Assembly (NCBI GenBank): GCA_963800215.1
Contig: CAWCZY010000007.1
Location: forward strand, 248,001 to 312,000
Length of the DNA stretch: 64,000 nucleotides
Source of the DNA: JAJPKK01 sp963800215
GTDB lineage: Bacteria; Pseudomonadota; Alphaproteobacteria; Rhizobiales; Xanthobacteraceae
Reading direction: 5' to 3'
Made by a program: the position numbers and the translations under genes. Below are positions 52,217 to 63,113 of the stretch, piece by piece; position 1 is the stretch's first letter; the number at the start of each line of letters is the position of its first letter. The notes beneath the pieces are model-generated. The model worked only from the letters and a program-made list of their open reading frames with translations. It was not told the DNA's origin and searched no databases.

Positions 52217-53098
52217 ATGACCGACCGCCCCGACGCCGTGGCGCGCGGCGCGCGCATCATACGGCTTGGATCGGATTTCCGGTGGCCCGGCGGGCGGCAC
52301 GTCGCCGTCGTCTTCAACGTCGCCTTCGAGGCGTGGTCGGACGGCAAGGCGCCGGGCGTCGGTCCCATGGGCAATCCGCTGCCCGGCGGCACCTTCGATA
52401 CCAATGCGCTTTCGTGGGGGCATTACGGCGCGGTGCGCGGCATCGAGCGGCTGCTGCGCGCGCTCGACCGCGTCAAGCTGCGCGGCAGCGTGATGGTGAG
52501 CGGCGTGCTCGCCGAGCGCGCGCCGCAGACCGTCAAGGCGATCGTTTCGGCGGGCCATGAGATCGTCGCCCATGCCTATGCCCAGGACATCGTGCCGGCC
52601 GCGCTCACGCTCGACGAGGACCGCGCCGACATCGCCAGGACGACGCAGCTCCTGGAGGCCGCCGCCGGCGTGCGGCCGAAGGGCTGGATCAGCCCGCGCG
52701 GCACCCCGGGGCGCGACAGCGCGCGCCATCTGGCCGAGGCCGGCTACGAATGGCAGGGTGACGTGTTCGATGACGATCGGCCCTATCTCCAGTCCTTCGA
52801 GGCCGGCCGGATCGTGGCGATACCTCTGACCATGGAGGTCAACGACCTCCCCCACGCCATGCGGTTCGGCCGCTCGCCGCGGCAGTTCGTGGAAGGCTTC
52901 GACGAGCAACTCGTCCATGTCATGAGCGCGGAGACCGACGCACTGATGATCGACGTCACCGCCCACGCCCATGTCTACGGCCGGCCCTCCGGCGCCTGGG
53001 CCTATGAGGCGGCCGCGCGCAAGGTGATGTGGCGCGACGACGTCTGGATCGCCACGCGCGGCGAGATCGCCGCCCACGTGCTCAAGGCGATCGGGTAA
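52217..53098 (+). CDS. Polysaccharide deacetylase-fold protein 1
   Basis: The 293-residue protein has a NodB-like fold: N-terminal VAVVFNVAFEAW, GTFDTNALSWGHYG, a middle segment GHEIVAHAYAQD with the conserved histidine, and PKGWISPRGTPGRDS. The usual catalytic aspartates of secreted deacetylases are partly absent, as in the cytosolic allantoinase/PuuE group. No signal peptide is present. It could act on an amide or carbamoyl compound rather than a polysaccharide. The FAH-family gene follows 111 bp downstream in the same direction. Confidence 0.84.
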   Translation: MTDRPDAVARGARIIRLGSDFRWPGGRHVAVVFNVAFEAWSDGKAPGVGPMGNPLPGGTFDTNALSWGHYGAVRGIERLLRALDRVKLRGSVMVSGVLAERAPQTVKAIVSAGHEIVAHAYAQDIVPAALTLDEDRADIARTTQLLEAAAGVRPKGWISPRGTPGRDSARHLAEAGYEWQGDVFDDDRPYLQSFEAGRIVAIPLTMEVNDLPHAMRFGRSPRQFVEGFDEQLVHVMSAETDALMIDVTAHAHVYGRPSGAWAYEAAARKVMWRDDVWIATRGEIAAHVLKAIG

Positions 53099-53208
53099 GG
53101 GTGGAATTCGTTGCGGGCAAATTCGCTCCGCGCGGTCTTGCTCGGTTCGGCAAAATAGTCGAGTAAGGCCCGCATTCAGGAACGCGTGAACGCTCACAGG
53201 ACACCCCT

Positions 53209-54084
53209 ATGAAAATCGTCGGGTTTGAAACGGACGCGGGGCTGCGGCTCGGCGTCATCGAGGGCGACCAGGTCATCGATCTCCAGGCGGTCGATCCGGC
53301 CGTTCCCAATGATCTCGCCGCCGTGCTGGCGCGCAGCAATGGCGACCTCGCGCCGCTCGCCGAAATTGCCAAGCGTGCGCCGGCGACCGCCAGACGGCCG
53401 CTCGCCGGCTTGAAATACGCGCTGCCGGTGGCGCGGCCCGGCAAGATCATCTGCCTCGGCCTCAACTACCTCGAGCACGTCAAGGAAGGGCCCAACGCCG
53501 CAAACGTGCCGAAATTTCCGACCCTGTTCATGCGCGGGCTCAATTCCTTCGCGCCGCATCTGCAGCCGCTGATCCGCCCCAAGATCTCGGAGACCTTCGA
53601 TTACGAGGCCGAGCTGGTCGCCGTCATCGGCAAGCGCGCCAAGCACATGACGCTTGAAAACGCGGTCTCCTGCGTCGCCGGATGGACCTGCTGCAATGAA
53701 GGCTCGATCCGGGAATTCCAGCGCCACACCACGCAGTGGCACATGGGCAAGAATTTCGACCGCAGCGGCGCCCTCGGCCCGTGGTTCGTGAGCGCCGACG
53801 AACTGCCCGCCGGCGGCAAGGGCCTCAAGATCGAAAGCCGGGTCAACGGCAAGGTGATGCAGTCGGACAATACGTCCAACATGATGTTCCCGGTCGCGGA
53901 GACCATCGTCTATGCGACCCAGGGCATCACGCTGGAACCCGGCGACCTCCTCGTCACGGGAACGCCGTCCGGCGTCGCCCATGCCCGCAAGCCTCCGGCG
54001 TGGATGCGCCACGGCGACGTCTGCGAGATCGAGATCGAGGGGATCGGCATCCTGCGCAATCCCATCGAGGACGAGAAGGCGTAG
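53209..54084 (+). CDS. Fumarylacetoacetate hydrolase-family protein
   Basis: The 291-residue protein has the FAH fold with GLNYLEHVKE near residue 83, metal ligands in FDYEAELVAVIGKRA, the GWTCCNEGSIRE region with two cysteines in place of the usual substrate-site pattern, and ETIVYATQGITLEPGDLLVTGTPSGVA. FAH-family enzymes cleave or decarboxylate beta-keto acids such as acylpyruvates. With the neighbouring FAD monooxygenase it may act in aromatic ring degradation. GAACGCGTGAACGCTCACAG before the ATG gives only a weak ribosome site. Confidence 0.9.
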   Translation: MKIVGFETDAGLRLGVIEGDQVIDLQAVDPAVPNDLAAVLARSNGDLAPLAEIAKRAPATARRPLAGLKYALPVARPGKIICLGLNYLEHVKEGPNAANVPKFPTLFMRGLNSFAPHLQPLIRPKISETFDYEAELVAVIGKRAKHMTLENAVSCVAGWTCCNEGSIREFQRHTTQWHMGKNFDRSGALGPWFVSADELPAGGKGLKIESRVNGKVMQSDNTSNMMFPVAETIVYATQGITLEPGDLLVTGTPSGVAHARKPPAWMRHGDVCEIEIEGIGILRNPIEDEKA

Positions 54085-54216
54085 ATCACGATCATGTCAT
54101 CGAACGCGGCGCCTCATCTCCCTCTCCCCGCGTTGGGGGGAGCGGTGCTCGCATGCCGGTTCAGCGAATGTAAATCAGATGACCGGCTGCGTCCGGAGAC
54201 TGGAAAAATCACGGCC

Positions 54217-55809
54217 CTATGGGCAGCCGATGACCTTGCCGAACAATGCACTGGCGTCATCGGGCTCGCGGTCGCCGGTCCAGACGACGTACTGGTCCGG
54301 CCGCACCAGCACGAGACGCTGCTCGTACGCATCGCGCCCGTCTCGATACGTGTCCCGTATGACTTTCAGGGGGACCTTCAGCGACCGTGCCGCGCCTTCG
54401 AACGCCTCGACCGCCCGGTCGGCGGCGTCGAATGCGAGCAGCGTGAAATTCGGCTCGAGTTCCTCGAAGACGTTGCGGCCCGATGACAGCGGCTGCGGCG
54501 CCAGATGATGGCCGGCCCTGGCCTTGAAGGCATGGGCGCCGTGGGCGCTGCACACGCCGTCCGGGACACCCATCACCACCGATGAGCCCTCATAATTGGG
54601 CTCGTAGCTCTGCACCCGCGACCCGACGTCGGATTCCCGTGCCTGCCATGCCCGCTCGAATTCCTCGCGGTCGCGGTCGGGACTGTAGCGGGCGAGGAAG
54701 GCGCCATCCTTCTTGATGCGCGCGGCGATGAAATCTTCCGCGGTCTCCTCGAAGATCGGGCGCCGCTCCTCGCTGTAGGACCGCAGCAAGGCATCGCCGC
54801 CCCAACCCTGCAGCCTGGCGGCCAGTTTCCATCCGAGATTGGCCACATCCTCCAGCCCGTTGTTGAGGCCGAAGGCACCGTAAGGCGGGTGGCTGTGCGC
54901 GGCATCCCCGGCGATGAACACCCGCCCCACCTGGTAGGTGTCGGCGACGGCGACGCGCAGGTCCCAGAACCCGACATGGTCGAATTCGCAGGCGAAATCG
55001 CACCCCGCGACTTTCCGGATCAGGCCATGGAAATCGAAATTGTCCCTGGTGGTGTCGGAGGGGACCGGCGCGTGGAAGAACCACCCCTCCCCCACGTCGA
55101 TGCGGCCGAAGAACTGCCAATAGCCGTTCAGGTCCGGATGCATTACGCGATAGGTGCTACGCGGGGGGAAGCGTTGGAGGCGCTCGTGAAGCTCGCGCGA
55201 GCGAAACACGACCAGCACCATGAGCTGGTCGAAGTCAGTCCCGCCGCGTTCGATGCCCACCTGGTCGCGCACGACGGAGCGGGCGCCGTCGCAGCCCACG
55301 ACATAGTCGGCCTCCAGGACATCGGTCGCCGATCCGTCTTCCCGGACGATCGAGACGCGCACCCCATCGTCGTCCTGCGCGACCGTCGTGGCGGACCAGC
55401 CGTAACGGATGTCGACGTTGGGAAGCTGCGCAAGCCTCTTCCGCAACACGCTTTCCATCCGGTACTGGGGCAGCCTCTCATTGGCCTGGAAGTAATAGGG
55501 GCGAACCAGCTCCCGGCCGGCCGGCGCCTGCCAGTATTGGCTCATCAAGTTGCCATAGGCGGTGACCTCGCCGATCGGGTAGCCATGTGGCATGATGCGG
55601 GCGGCGCGCAACTCTTCGGCGATGCCCCAGAAATAGAAATGTTCGAGGGTACGCTGGGTGAGGTTCTGCCCTTTGGGAATATTCAGCAGGCCAGTGCGGC
55701 TCTCCACCAGCGCACAGGACACGCCTCTCAGCGCGAGATCGACGGCGAGCGCCGCGCCCACCGGCCCCGCGCCCACGATGACGACTTGGTGACGCTTCGC
55801 CACAATCAT
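54217..55809 (-). CDS. FAD-dependent aromatic-ring monooxygenase (MhpA/PHBH class)
   Basis: The 530-residue protein is a class A flavin monooxygenase: Rossmann HQVVIVGAGPVGAALAVDL near residue 8, DG motif YVVGCDGARSVVRDQVGI, and GD motif FIAGDAAHSHPPYGAFGLNNGLEDVANLGWKLA near 300. The C-terminal domain has the thioredoxin-like tail of MhpA-type enzymes. It hydroxylates an aromatic acid using NAD(P)H and O2. The start ATG at 55809 overlaps the stop of the upstream TPR gene by four bases (ATGA), so the two are translationally coupled. Confidence 0.92.
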   Translation of the reverse strand: MIVAKRHQVVIVGAGPVGAALAVDLALRGVSCALVESRTGLLNIPKGQNLTQRTLEHFYFWGIAEELRAARIMPHGYPIGEVTAYGNLMSQYWQAPAGRELVRPYYFQANERLPQYRMESVLRKRLAQLPNVDIRYGWSATTVAQDDDGVRVSIVREDGSATDVLEADYVVGCDGARSVVRDQVGIERGGTDFDQLMVLVVFRSRELHERLQRFPPRSTYRVMHPDLNGYWQFFGRIDVGEGWFFHAPVPSDTTRDNFDFHGLIRKVAGCDFACEFDHVGFWDLRVAVADTYQVGRVFIAGDAAHSHPPYGAFGLNNGLEDVANLGWKLAARLQGWGGDALLRSYSEERRPIFEETAEDFIAARIKKDGAFLARYSPDRDREEFERAWQARESDVGSRVQSYEPNYEGSSVVMGVPDGVCSAHGAHAFKARAGHHLAPQPLSSGRNVFEELEPNFTLLAFDAADRAVEAFEGAARSLKVPLKVIRDTYRDGRDAYEQRLVLVRPDQYVVWTGDREPDDASALFGKVIGCP

Positions 55810-57315
55810 TCGCAGGCGAAATCGTCCGTACCCTCCGGGCGGCACTGCGCGGGCCAGCCGCGCGCGCGCCAATATTCGACCAGGCCGAGATCGCGCGCGA
55901 CCTTCTTGAATCGCTCGGTCTTGCGCACCACGGCGTAGGTCGGATGCCAGAACCAGGTGGCGGAGATCGGCTGGAAATAGTCGCCGCTGATCTCGTCCTG
56001 GTAGAATTCCAGCACGCGCTCCGGCGCACCCACATGCATGTAGGCAAAGCTCAGGTTCCCGATCCGCGGCAGAGCCGCAGGGGCGGCCGCTTTGGCCGGC
56101 GCCGAATTCCAGGATTTGCGCCGCGGCCTCGGTCATCCCCGGGGGATAGTTCGAGGCCGGCATTTCGCGGATCGCCGCCGCGGCTTCGCGGTAGCGCCCA
56201 GCCGAAGCCTGCACCAGCGCGAGCTCGAGGGTGCGTCCCGGGCGGAACGGCTGCAGCATGGCGACGGCCTTCTCGGTATCGCCGTCGAGCCAATAGATCT
56301 CGGCGGTGTCGGCCGTGTAATTGGTGATGAACTGCTCGCCGGCCTGCAAATGGTCGCGCATCGCCAGCGACTCCTTGATGCGTCCCAGCGCAGCCAGAAG
56401 CTGGCTATAGCCGTGCAGCCCGTCGGCCTGGTTCGGATTGAGCGCGAGCGCCTGCTTGAAGGCGTCCTCGGCCGCCGCCATCCGGCGCTGCACCATATTG
56501 GCGTAGCCGAGCGCCACGAACGCCTCGGCGCTGTTCGGATCGAGCGCGGCGGCGCGCCGCGCCAGGGCGTCGCTGCGGGGGATCGTGCGCTCGACGATCT
56601 TGTGCTCCTCCTGGGGCATGCCTGCGCGCAGCGAGGGCGCAAACAGCGGGGTGAGCGCATAACCATAGGCGAGCAGCGCGGCCGCGGGCGCAAAATTCGG
56701 ATCGCGCGCCACCACGCGCTCCAGGATCACGGCGGCAGCGGCCAACGGCTTGGCCCCGCGCGGGCGCGCCGCGACCTTGGCGCGCAGGAAATCCAGATAG
56801 GCGTCGAAATCGCCGGTACGGCTGCGCACCAGCACTTCGCTGGGACTCGTGGGCACCTTCAGGGTCGCGGCGATCGTTCCCGCGATATCCTCCTCGATGT
56901 CGAAAATGTCGCCACGTTCCGCGTCGTATTCCTGCGACCACAGCTGCACGCCGTCGCCGGCCTGCACCAGCCGGATATTCAGGCGCACGCGGTCGGCGAC
57001 GATGCGCGCCGCGCCCTGCACGAGATAATTCGCGTTCAGCTTCTCGCCGATCGTCTTGGTGTCGCGATCCGCCGGCTTGAGCAGGAACGAGGACGAGCGC
57101 GCCACCACGCCGAGCCCCCGCACGCCGGTCAGCGCGACGGCGATCTCGTCCGTCATACCCCCGGCGAAGAAATCCTGCGACGCGTCGCCGGAGTTGTTCT
57201 CGAGCGGAAGCACGGCGATGGTCGGCCGCGCGGAGGCAGCCTGCGCCGCCGCGGATGCAATCCCAGTGCACAGCGCGAGCGCCGTCACCCCCGCAACGCA
57301 TACACTGCGCGCCAA
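55806..57315 (-). pseudogene. Secreted TolB-like/TPR protein (adenylate-cyclase-associated type) with one frame change
   Basis: Corrected, about 502 residues are encoded: a signal peptide (ALALCTGIASAAAQA), a TolB-like FlgO domain (about 30-140) with AVLPLENNSGDASQDFFAGGMTDE, and TPR repeats (about 200-400) with LDPNSAEAFVALGYANMVQR and LNPNQADGLHGYSQLLAALG. This combination is usual C-terminal to adenylate cyclases, but no cyclase is present here. The frame changes in the AAA of 56091-56093; one A fewer joins QILEFGAGQ to AAAPAALPRIGNLSFAY. A TTG start at 57315 is chosen with GGAG upstream. It overlaps the monooxygenase gene. Confidence 0.83.
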
Positions 57316-57345
57316 GTTTGGCTCCAATGTTTGAATCCCACAGTT

Positions 57346-57462
57346 GTCATCGCCCGGCTTGACCGGGCGATCCAGTAACCACCGGACTGCGATTTGGGCA
57401 TACAGCATTAGTTTCACCGATGGCACAGGGTTACTGGATGCCCCGCTTTCGCGGGGCATGAC
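57346..57462. repeat. Composite copy of the GCCCGGCTTGACCGGGC repeat family
   Basis: The left end is GTCATCGCCCGGCTTGACC, as at 19745; the right end has GGATGCCCCGC and GCGGGGCATGAC, a different hairpin. Inner ATCCAGTAACC and GGTTACTGGAT arms pair. It fills the region upstream of the TPR gene. Confidence 0.8.
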
Positions 57463-57512
57463 GTGAGAGTGATTGGACCGTCAGAATCATGGCACTGGCG
57501 CCCCCACGCGGC

Positions 57513-58322
57513 TCACTGCCCGGCCGTCGAAAACTCTCGGATCAAGCCGGAGCGCTTGCCCGCGGCGGGCGGCAGTGGAGACGCGGCTGCGGCCTCCAGG
57601 AGAGGCTCGATGTTCTCGCCCCCGGCCATCTGGGGATTGGAAGGGTCGAATCCGTCTCCCAGCTCGCGCTTGCGGACGAGTTCGCGCGCGAGGTCGAATG
57701 CACCCCTCAGATTCGGAGCGCGGCGCATCGCGGTGTTGAAGAAGGCATCGCCGAAATAAGTCCATTGCGCCCCGTCTCTGCACCCGAACGATGGGTGATC
57801 GGCATCGGCCGCGGTGATCACAAGCGTGTCGGCACTGGCGAGCGGCAGGAAGATTCCCGAATAGCAGGCGGAAATGATCACGACGCGATGGCGCATGCCG
57901 GTGTAGCGCAGCGTCGCGGAGAGCAGCCAGGGCGACAGCGTCTCCTCGGTGGTGCCGGCCTTCACCACGAGGCCGGCGCGGGAACCATGCGACGTCAGGA
58001 TCAACACCAGGATGTCGTTCTCGGTATCCAATTTCTTGGCGACCGAGTCCAAGGTGGCTGCGAGCGTCTCTGCAGTCGCATCGCTGCGGCTCTTGGTGTT
58101 GGCGCGCACGACGACCGAGGCGCCGCGGAAGCGGCTCGCCACGATCCCCGCCGCGCCCTTCGCCTCGCTCTCGAAGACGCTCTGGTCGCCGAACAGCCCG
58201 AAGGCCACGACCGCAACCTTGGGGCCAGCCGCCGCGGCCGGCGTAATGGATGCGGGAACGAAGACGAGAAGGAGGGCGAAACATCCTGCCGCGAGCAATT
58301 TAGAGATGGATTCGAGCATCAT
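57513..58322 (-). CDS. Secreted C13-family (legumain-like) cysteine peptidase
   Basis: The 269-residue protein has a signal peptide (about 1-31) and the C13/caspase-clan catalytic dyad: His in LILTSHGSRAGL near residue 110 and Cys in VVIISACYSGIFLPLA near 152. Clan CD enzymes in bacteria process peptides after Asn, Asp or other residues, including anchor processing. A GQWTYF-like region (GAQWTYFGDAFFNTAMRR) and a C-terminal low-complexity helix follow. The start could be M1 or M2. It stands alone, convergent with nothing and divergent from the Bug gene. Confidence 0.87.
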   Translation of the reverse strand: MMLESISKLLAAGCFALLLVFVPASITPAAAAGPKVAVVAFGLFGDQSVFESEAKGAAGIVASRFRGASVVVRANTKSRSDATAETLAATLDSVAKKLDTENDILVLILTSHGSRAGLVVKAGTTEETLSPWLLSATLRYTGMRHRVVIISACYSGIFLPLASADTLVITAADADHPSFGCRDGAQWTYFGDAFFNTAMRRAPNLRGAFDLARELVRKRELGDGFDPSNPQMAGGENIEPLLEAAAASPLPPAAGKRSGLIREFSTAGQ

Positions 58323-58474
58323 GGCCTGTCTGTCGTCAGGAACGGCTCCAGCCTACCATAGCACAATCGCCGAAGGCCACCGCGCAGCGCAATGACCGAT
58401 GCCATTGCGACAGGAAATGGTCTACCCTGCCGGCAAATGCCGCCGTGCAACCGGTGGTCTGGGAGGAGAGCAAG

Positions 58475-59515
58475 ATGACCGATCGCGTGTTGGCCCGCGT
58501 CGCGGCCGCCGTAGCGGCGGGGTGGGTGGCGGGCGCGGCGTCCTTCGCCTGCGCGCAGAGCCCGGCCGAATTCTACAAGGGCAGGAACGTCGAACTTTAT
58601 ATCGGCTACAGCGTCGGCGGCGGCTATGATCTCTATGCCCGGGTGCTCGCCCGGCACATCGGCCGGCACATTCCCGGCAACCCCACCATCATCGTCAAGA
58701 ACATGGAGGGTGCCGGCAGCCTGCGGCTCGCCAACTGGCTCTACCGCGTCGCCCCCAAGGACGGCTCGGTGTTCGCCATCATCGGCCGCGGCACCGGCTT
58801 CGACCCGCTGCTGGGACAGCAGGCGGCGCAGTTCGACGGCCCCAAATTCACCTGGATCGGCAGCGGCAACCACGAAGTCAGCGTGTGCGTCTCATACGGT
58901 GACCGCACCGGCATCACCAAATTCGCCGACCTCAAGACCAAGGAAATGACGGTCGGGGGCACCGGCGCCAGCGCCGACACCGACCAGTTTCCCAGGGTCG
59001 TGAATGGCGTGCTCGGCACCAAAATGAAAATCGTGAGCGGCTATCCCGGCGGCAACGACATCGTGCTCGCGATGGAACGCGGCGAATTGCAGGGCCGTTG
59101 CGGCTGGTCGTGGTCGAGCGTGAAGGCGACCCACGGCTCGTGGATCGCGGAAAAGAAGCTCAACATCCTGGTGCAGCTCTCGTTGCAAAAACACCCGGAT
59201 TTGCCCGATGTTCCGCTCGTCACCGACCTCGCCACCACCGACGAGCAGCGCCAGATCCTCAAGCTGATCTTCGCCCGCCAAGTGATGGGGCGGCCGTTCC
59301 TCGCCCCGCCCGGCATTCCGCCCGAGCGCGCCGCGGCGCTGCGCACCGCCTTCATGGACACCATGAAGGACCCCGATTTCCTCGCCGACGCGGAGAAGGC
59401 GCAACTCGAGGTCAATCCGGTCGACGGCGAGGAGTTGCAGAAGCTCGTCGCCGATATCTATAAAACTCCGCCGGAGGTCGCCAAGCAGGCCGCGAAACTG
59501 CTCGCGCCGAAGTGA
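58475..59515 (+). CDS. Bug-family (TctC-like) periplasmic solute-binding protein 2
   Basis: The 346-residue protein has a signal peptide ending SFACAQS and the Bug fold: EFYKGRNVELYIGYSVGGGYDLYARVLARHI, NMEGAGSLRLANWLY, VGGTGASADTDQFPRVVNGVLG and PDVPLVTDLA. Its length and GYD/GSG pattern place it in a longer Bug subgroup than the 39505 protein. No transporter permease is adjacent. The ATG at 58475 has GGAGGAGAG upstream. Ligand unknown. Confidence 0.9.
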   Translation: MTDRVLARVAAAVAAGWVAGAASFACAQSPAEFYKGRNVELYIGYSVGGGYDLYARVLARHIGRHIPGNPTIIVKNMEGAGSLRLANWLYRVAPKDGSVFAIIGRGTGFDPLLGQQAAQFDGPKFTWIGSGNHEVSVCVSYGDRTGITKFADLKTKEMTVGGTGASADTDQFPRVVNGVLGTKMKIVSGYPGGNDIVLAMERGELQGRCGWSWSSVKATHGSWIAEKKLNILVQLSLQKHPDLPDVPLVTDLATTDEQRQILKLIFARQVMGRPFLAPPGIPPERAAALRTAFMDTMKDPDFLADAEKAQLEVNPVDGEELQKLVADIYKTPPEVAKQAAKLLAPK

Positions 59516-59547
59516 GCGGTGCGGCCGCACGAGCGCCATTTTTGTTG

Positions 59548-59655
59548 GTCATTCCGGGGCGCCGCACCAGCGGCGAACCCGGAATCCAGACGGCCTCGCC
59601 GCCTTCACCGCTGCCTGGATTCCGGGTTCTGGCCTTCGGCCAGCCCCGGAATGAC
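59548..59655. repeat. Full CCGGAATGAC palindromic repeat, copy 3
   Basis: GTCATTCCGGGGC to GCCCCGGAATGAC with inner GAACCCGGAATCCAGAC and CTGGATTCCGGGTTC. It lies between the convergent Bug and oxidoreductase genes. Confidence 0.88.
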
Positions 59656-59673
59656 TGCCTGAATTGACCCGTC

Positions 59674-60789
59674 TCACCCCACCCGGTCGTCGTCGGGATC
59701 GAGCGGCAGCGACACCGGCTGCTTGAGCTTCGCCGACAGGTCGAGCGCCTTGGTGAGCATCAGGCGGTTATGCGCCTCGGCGGCGGTGGCGGCCTGGGTC
59801 GGCACACCCAGCGCCATGCGGTTGAGCCAGGACTCGGTCTCGTCGCGCATCGGTCCGCGCAATTCGCCGAGCGCCATGTCGCCGGGGGGATAGCTCCCCA
59901 TGAAATCGACCAGCCGGCTCTCGTCGGGCGCATAGCCTTCCGCCTGCGGCTTCGACACCGCCAGCACGATGTCGCGATGGGTATCGTCGATGGTGAGCAC
60001 GCCGGTGGTGCCGACGATGCCGACCTCCAGGCTGTAGACCGCCGCGGGCCACGTCACCGGCAAGGCCCAGGAGATTGCGAGGTGGTGCACGGTGCCGTCG
60101 GAAAAGCTGATCATGCCGGCGGTGGCGTCGATGCCGTGATAGAGCGGGCCCAGCACCTTGTCGATGGAGCGGGCATAGACCTCGGCCTGGGTCTTGCCTT
60201 CGAGGCACCACATGCAGATGTCGAGCGCGTGGGTGCCGGAGATCACCATCGGCGAGATCGTCTCGGGCCTGTCGGTGCGCTTGTAATTGTCGATGGCGAC
60301 CAGCCGGTTCATGAAGGCGCGCGAGGTGACGAGAGTGACGTCGCCGAGCGCACCGGTGCGGCATTTCTCCTTGGCGGCGAGCCAGCGGCGGCGGAACCGC
60401 TGGGTGTAGCCGACCACGGCGTCGAGGCCCGAGGCCTCGATCGCCGCGAGCACGCGGGCGGAATCCTTGAGCGTCGTCGCCAGCGGCTTTTCGATCAGCA
60501 TGGGCAGGCCGTGCTCGACCGCGCACATGACGGGATCGACATGCAGGTGCTCGTCGGACGCGATGATGGCGCAGGTCGCCTCCGGGCGGGCCAGGAGTTC
60601 GCGGTGATCGGTGGTGACGAAGTCGGCGCCGATCTTGGCGGCGACCGATTTGCCGCGATTGTCGTTGAGCTCGGCGATGCCGATCCACTCCACCGCCGGG
60701 TGGCGCGCCGCCACCTCGCCGCGAAACAGCCCGACGCGGCCGGCCCCCACGATCGCGAGCCCGATGCCGCTAGTCCGGCGTCCCCTCAT
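59674..60789 (-). CDS. Gfo/Idh/MocA-family NAD(P)-dependent oxidoreductase
   Basis: The 371-residue protein has an N-terminal Rossmann domain with GLAIVGAGRVGLFRGEVAARH and AIIASDEHLHVDPV, the EKPLATTLKDS motif with the catalytic-region lysine, and a C-terminal substrate domain with ISGTHALDICMWCLEGKTQAEV. These enzymes oxidise or reduce sugar and cyclitol hydroxyls. The ATG at 60789 is favoured over an upstream start because GGAGGAG precedes it. It is divergent from the beta-oxidation gene. Confidence 0.9.
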   Translation of the reverse strand: MRGRRTSGIGLAIVGAGRVGLFRGEVAARHPAVEWIGIAELNDNRGKSVAAKIGADFVTTDHRELLARPEATCAIIASDEHLHVDPVMCAVEHGLPMLIEKPLATTLKDSARVLAAIEASGLDAVVGYTQRFRRRWLAAKEKCRTGALGDVTLVTSRAFMNRLVAIDNYKRTDRPETISPMVISGTHALDICMWCLEGKTQAEVYARSIDKVLGPLYHGIDATAGMISFSDGTVHHLAISWALPVTWPAAVYSLEVGIVGTTGVLTIDDTHRDIVLAVSKPQAEGYAPDESRLVDFMGSYPPGDMALGELRGPMRDETESWLNRMALGVPTQAATAAEAHNRLMLTKALDLSAKLKQPVSLPLDPDDDRVG

Positions 60790-60857
60790 GCCACTCCTCC
60801 TGCGCAATTCCGGGGTGTGATCGCATTTTCCGCGGCGAACCGCTAGGTTTTCGCCCG

Positions 60858-62960
<2,103 letters not shown>

Positions 62961-62995
62961 GCGGGGCGCGGCATATTTGGGCTCAACCCAGGACG

Positions 62996-63103
62996 GTCAT
63001 TCCGGGGCGCGCGTCTTCGCGCGAACCCGGAATCCAGGCGGCGGTGCAACAGGCGAGGCCGTCTGGATTCCGGGTTCGCCGTTGCACGGCGCCCCGGAAT
63101 GAC
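62996..63103. repeat. Full CCGGAATGAC palindromic repeat, copy 4
   Basis: GTCATTCCGGGGCGC to GCGCCCCGGAATGAC with inner GAACCCGGAATCCAG and CTGGATTCCGGGTTC. It lies between the convergent beta-oxidation and deacetylase genes. Confidence 0.88.
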
Positions 63104-63113
63104 ACCCTCCGCA

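Noticed and set aside
54217..57459. A single 1080-residue open frame that appears to join the TPR protein and the monooxygenase
   Set aside because: The true end of the TPR protein lies in another frame and stops at 55806. The fusion frame arises only because one extra base at 56091 shifts into the monooxygenase frame; residues between have no family similarity.
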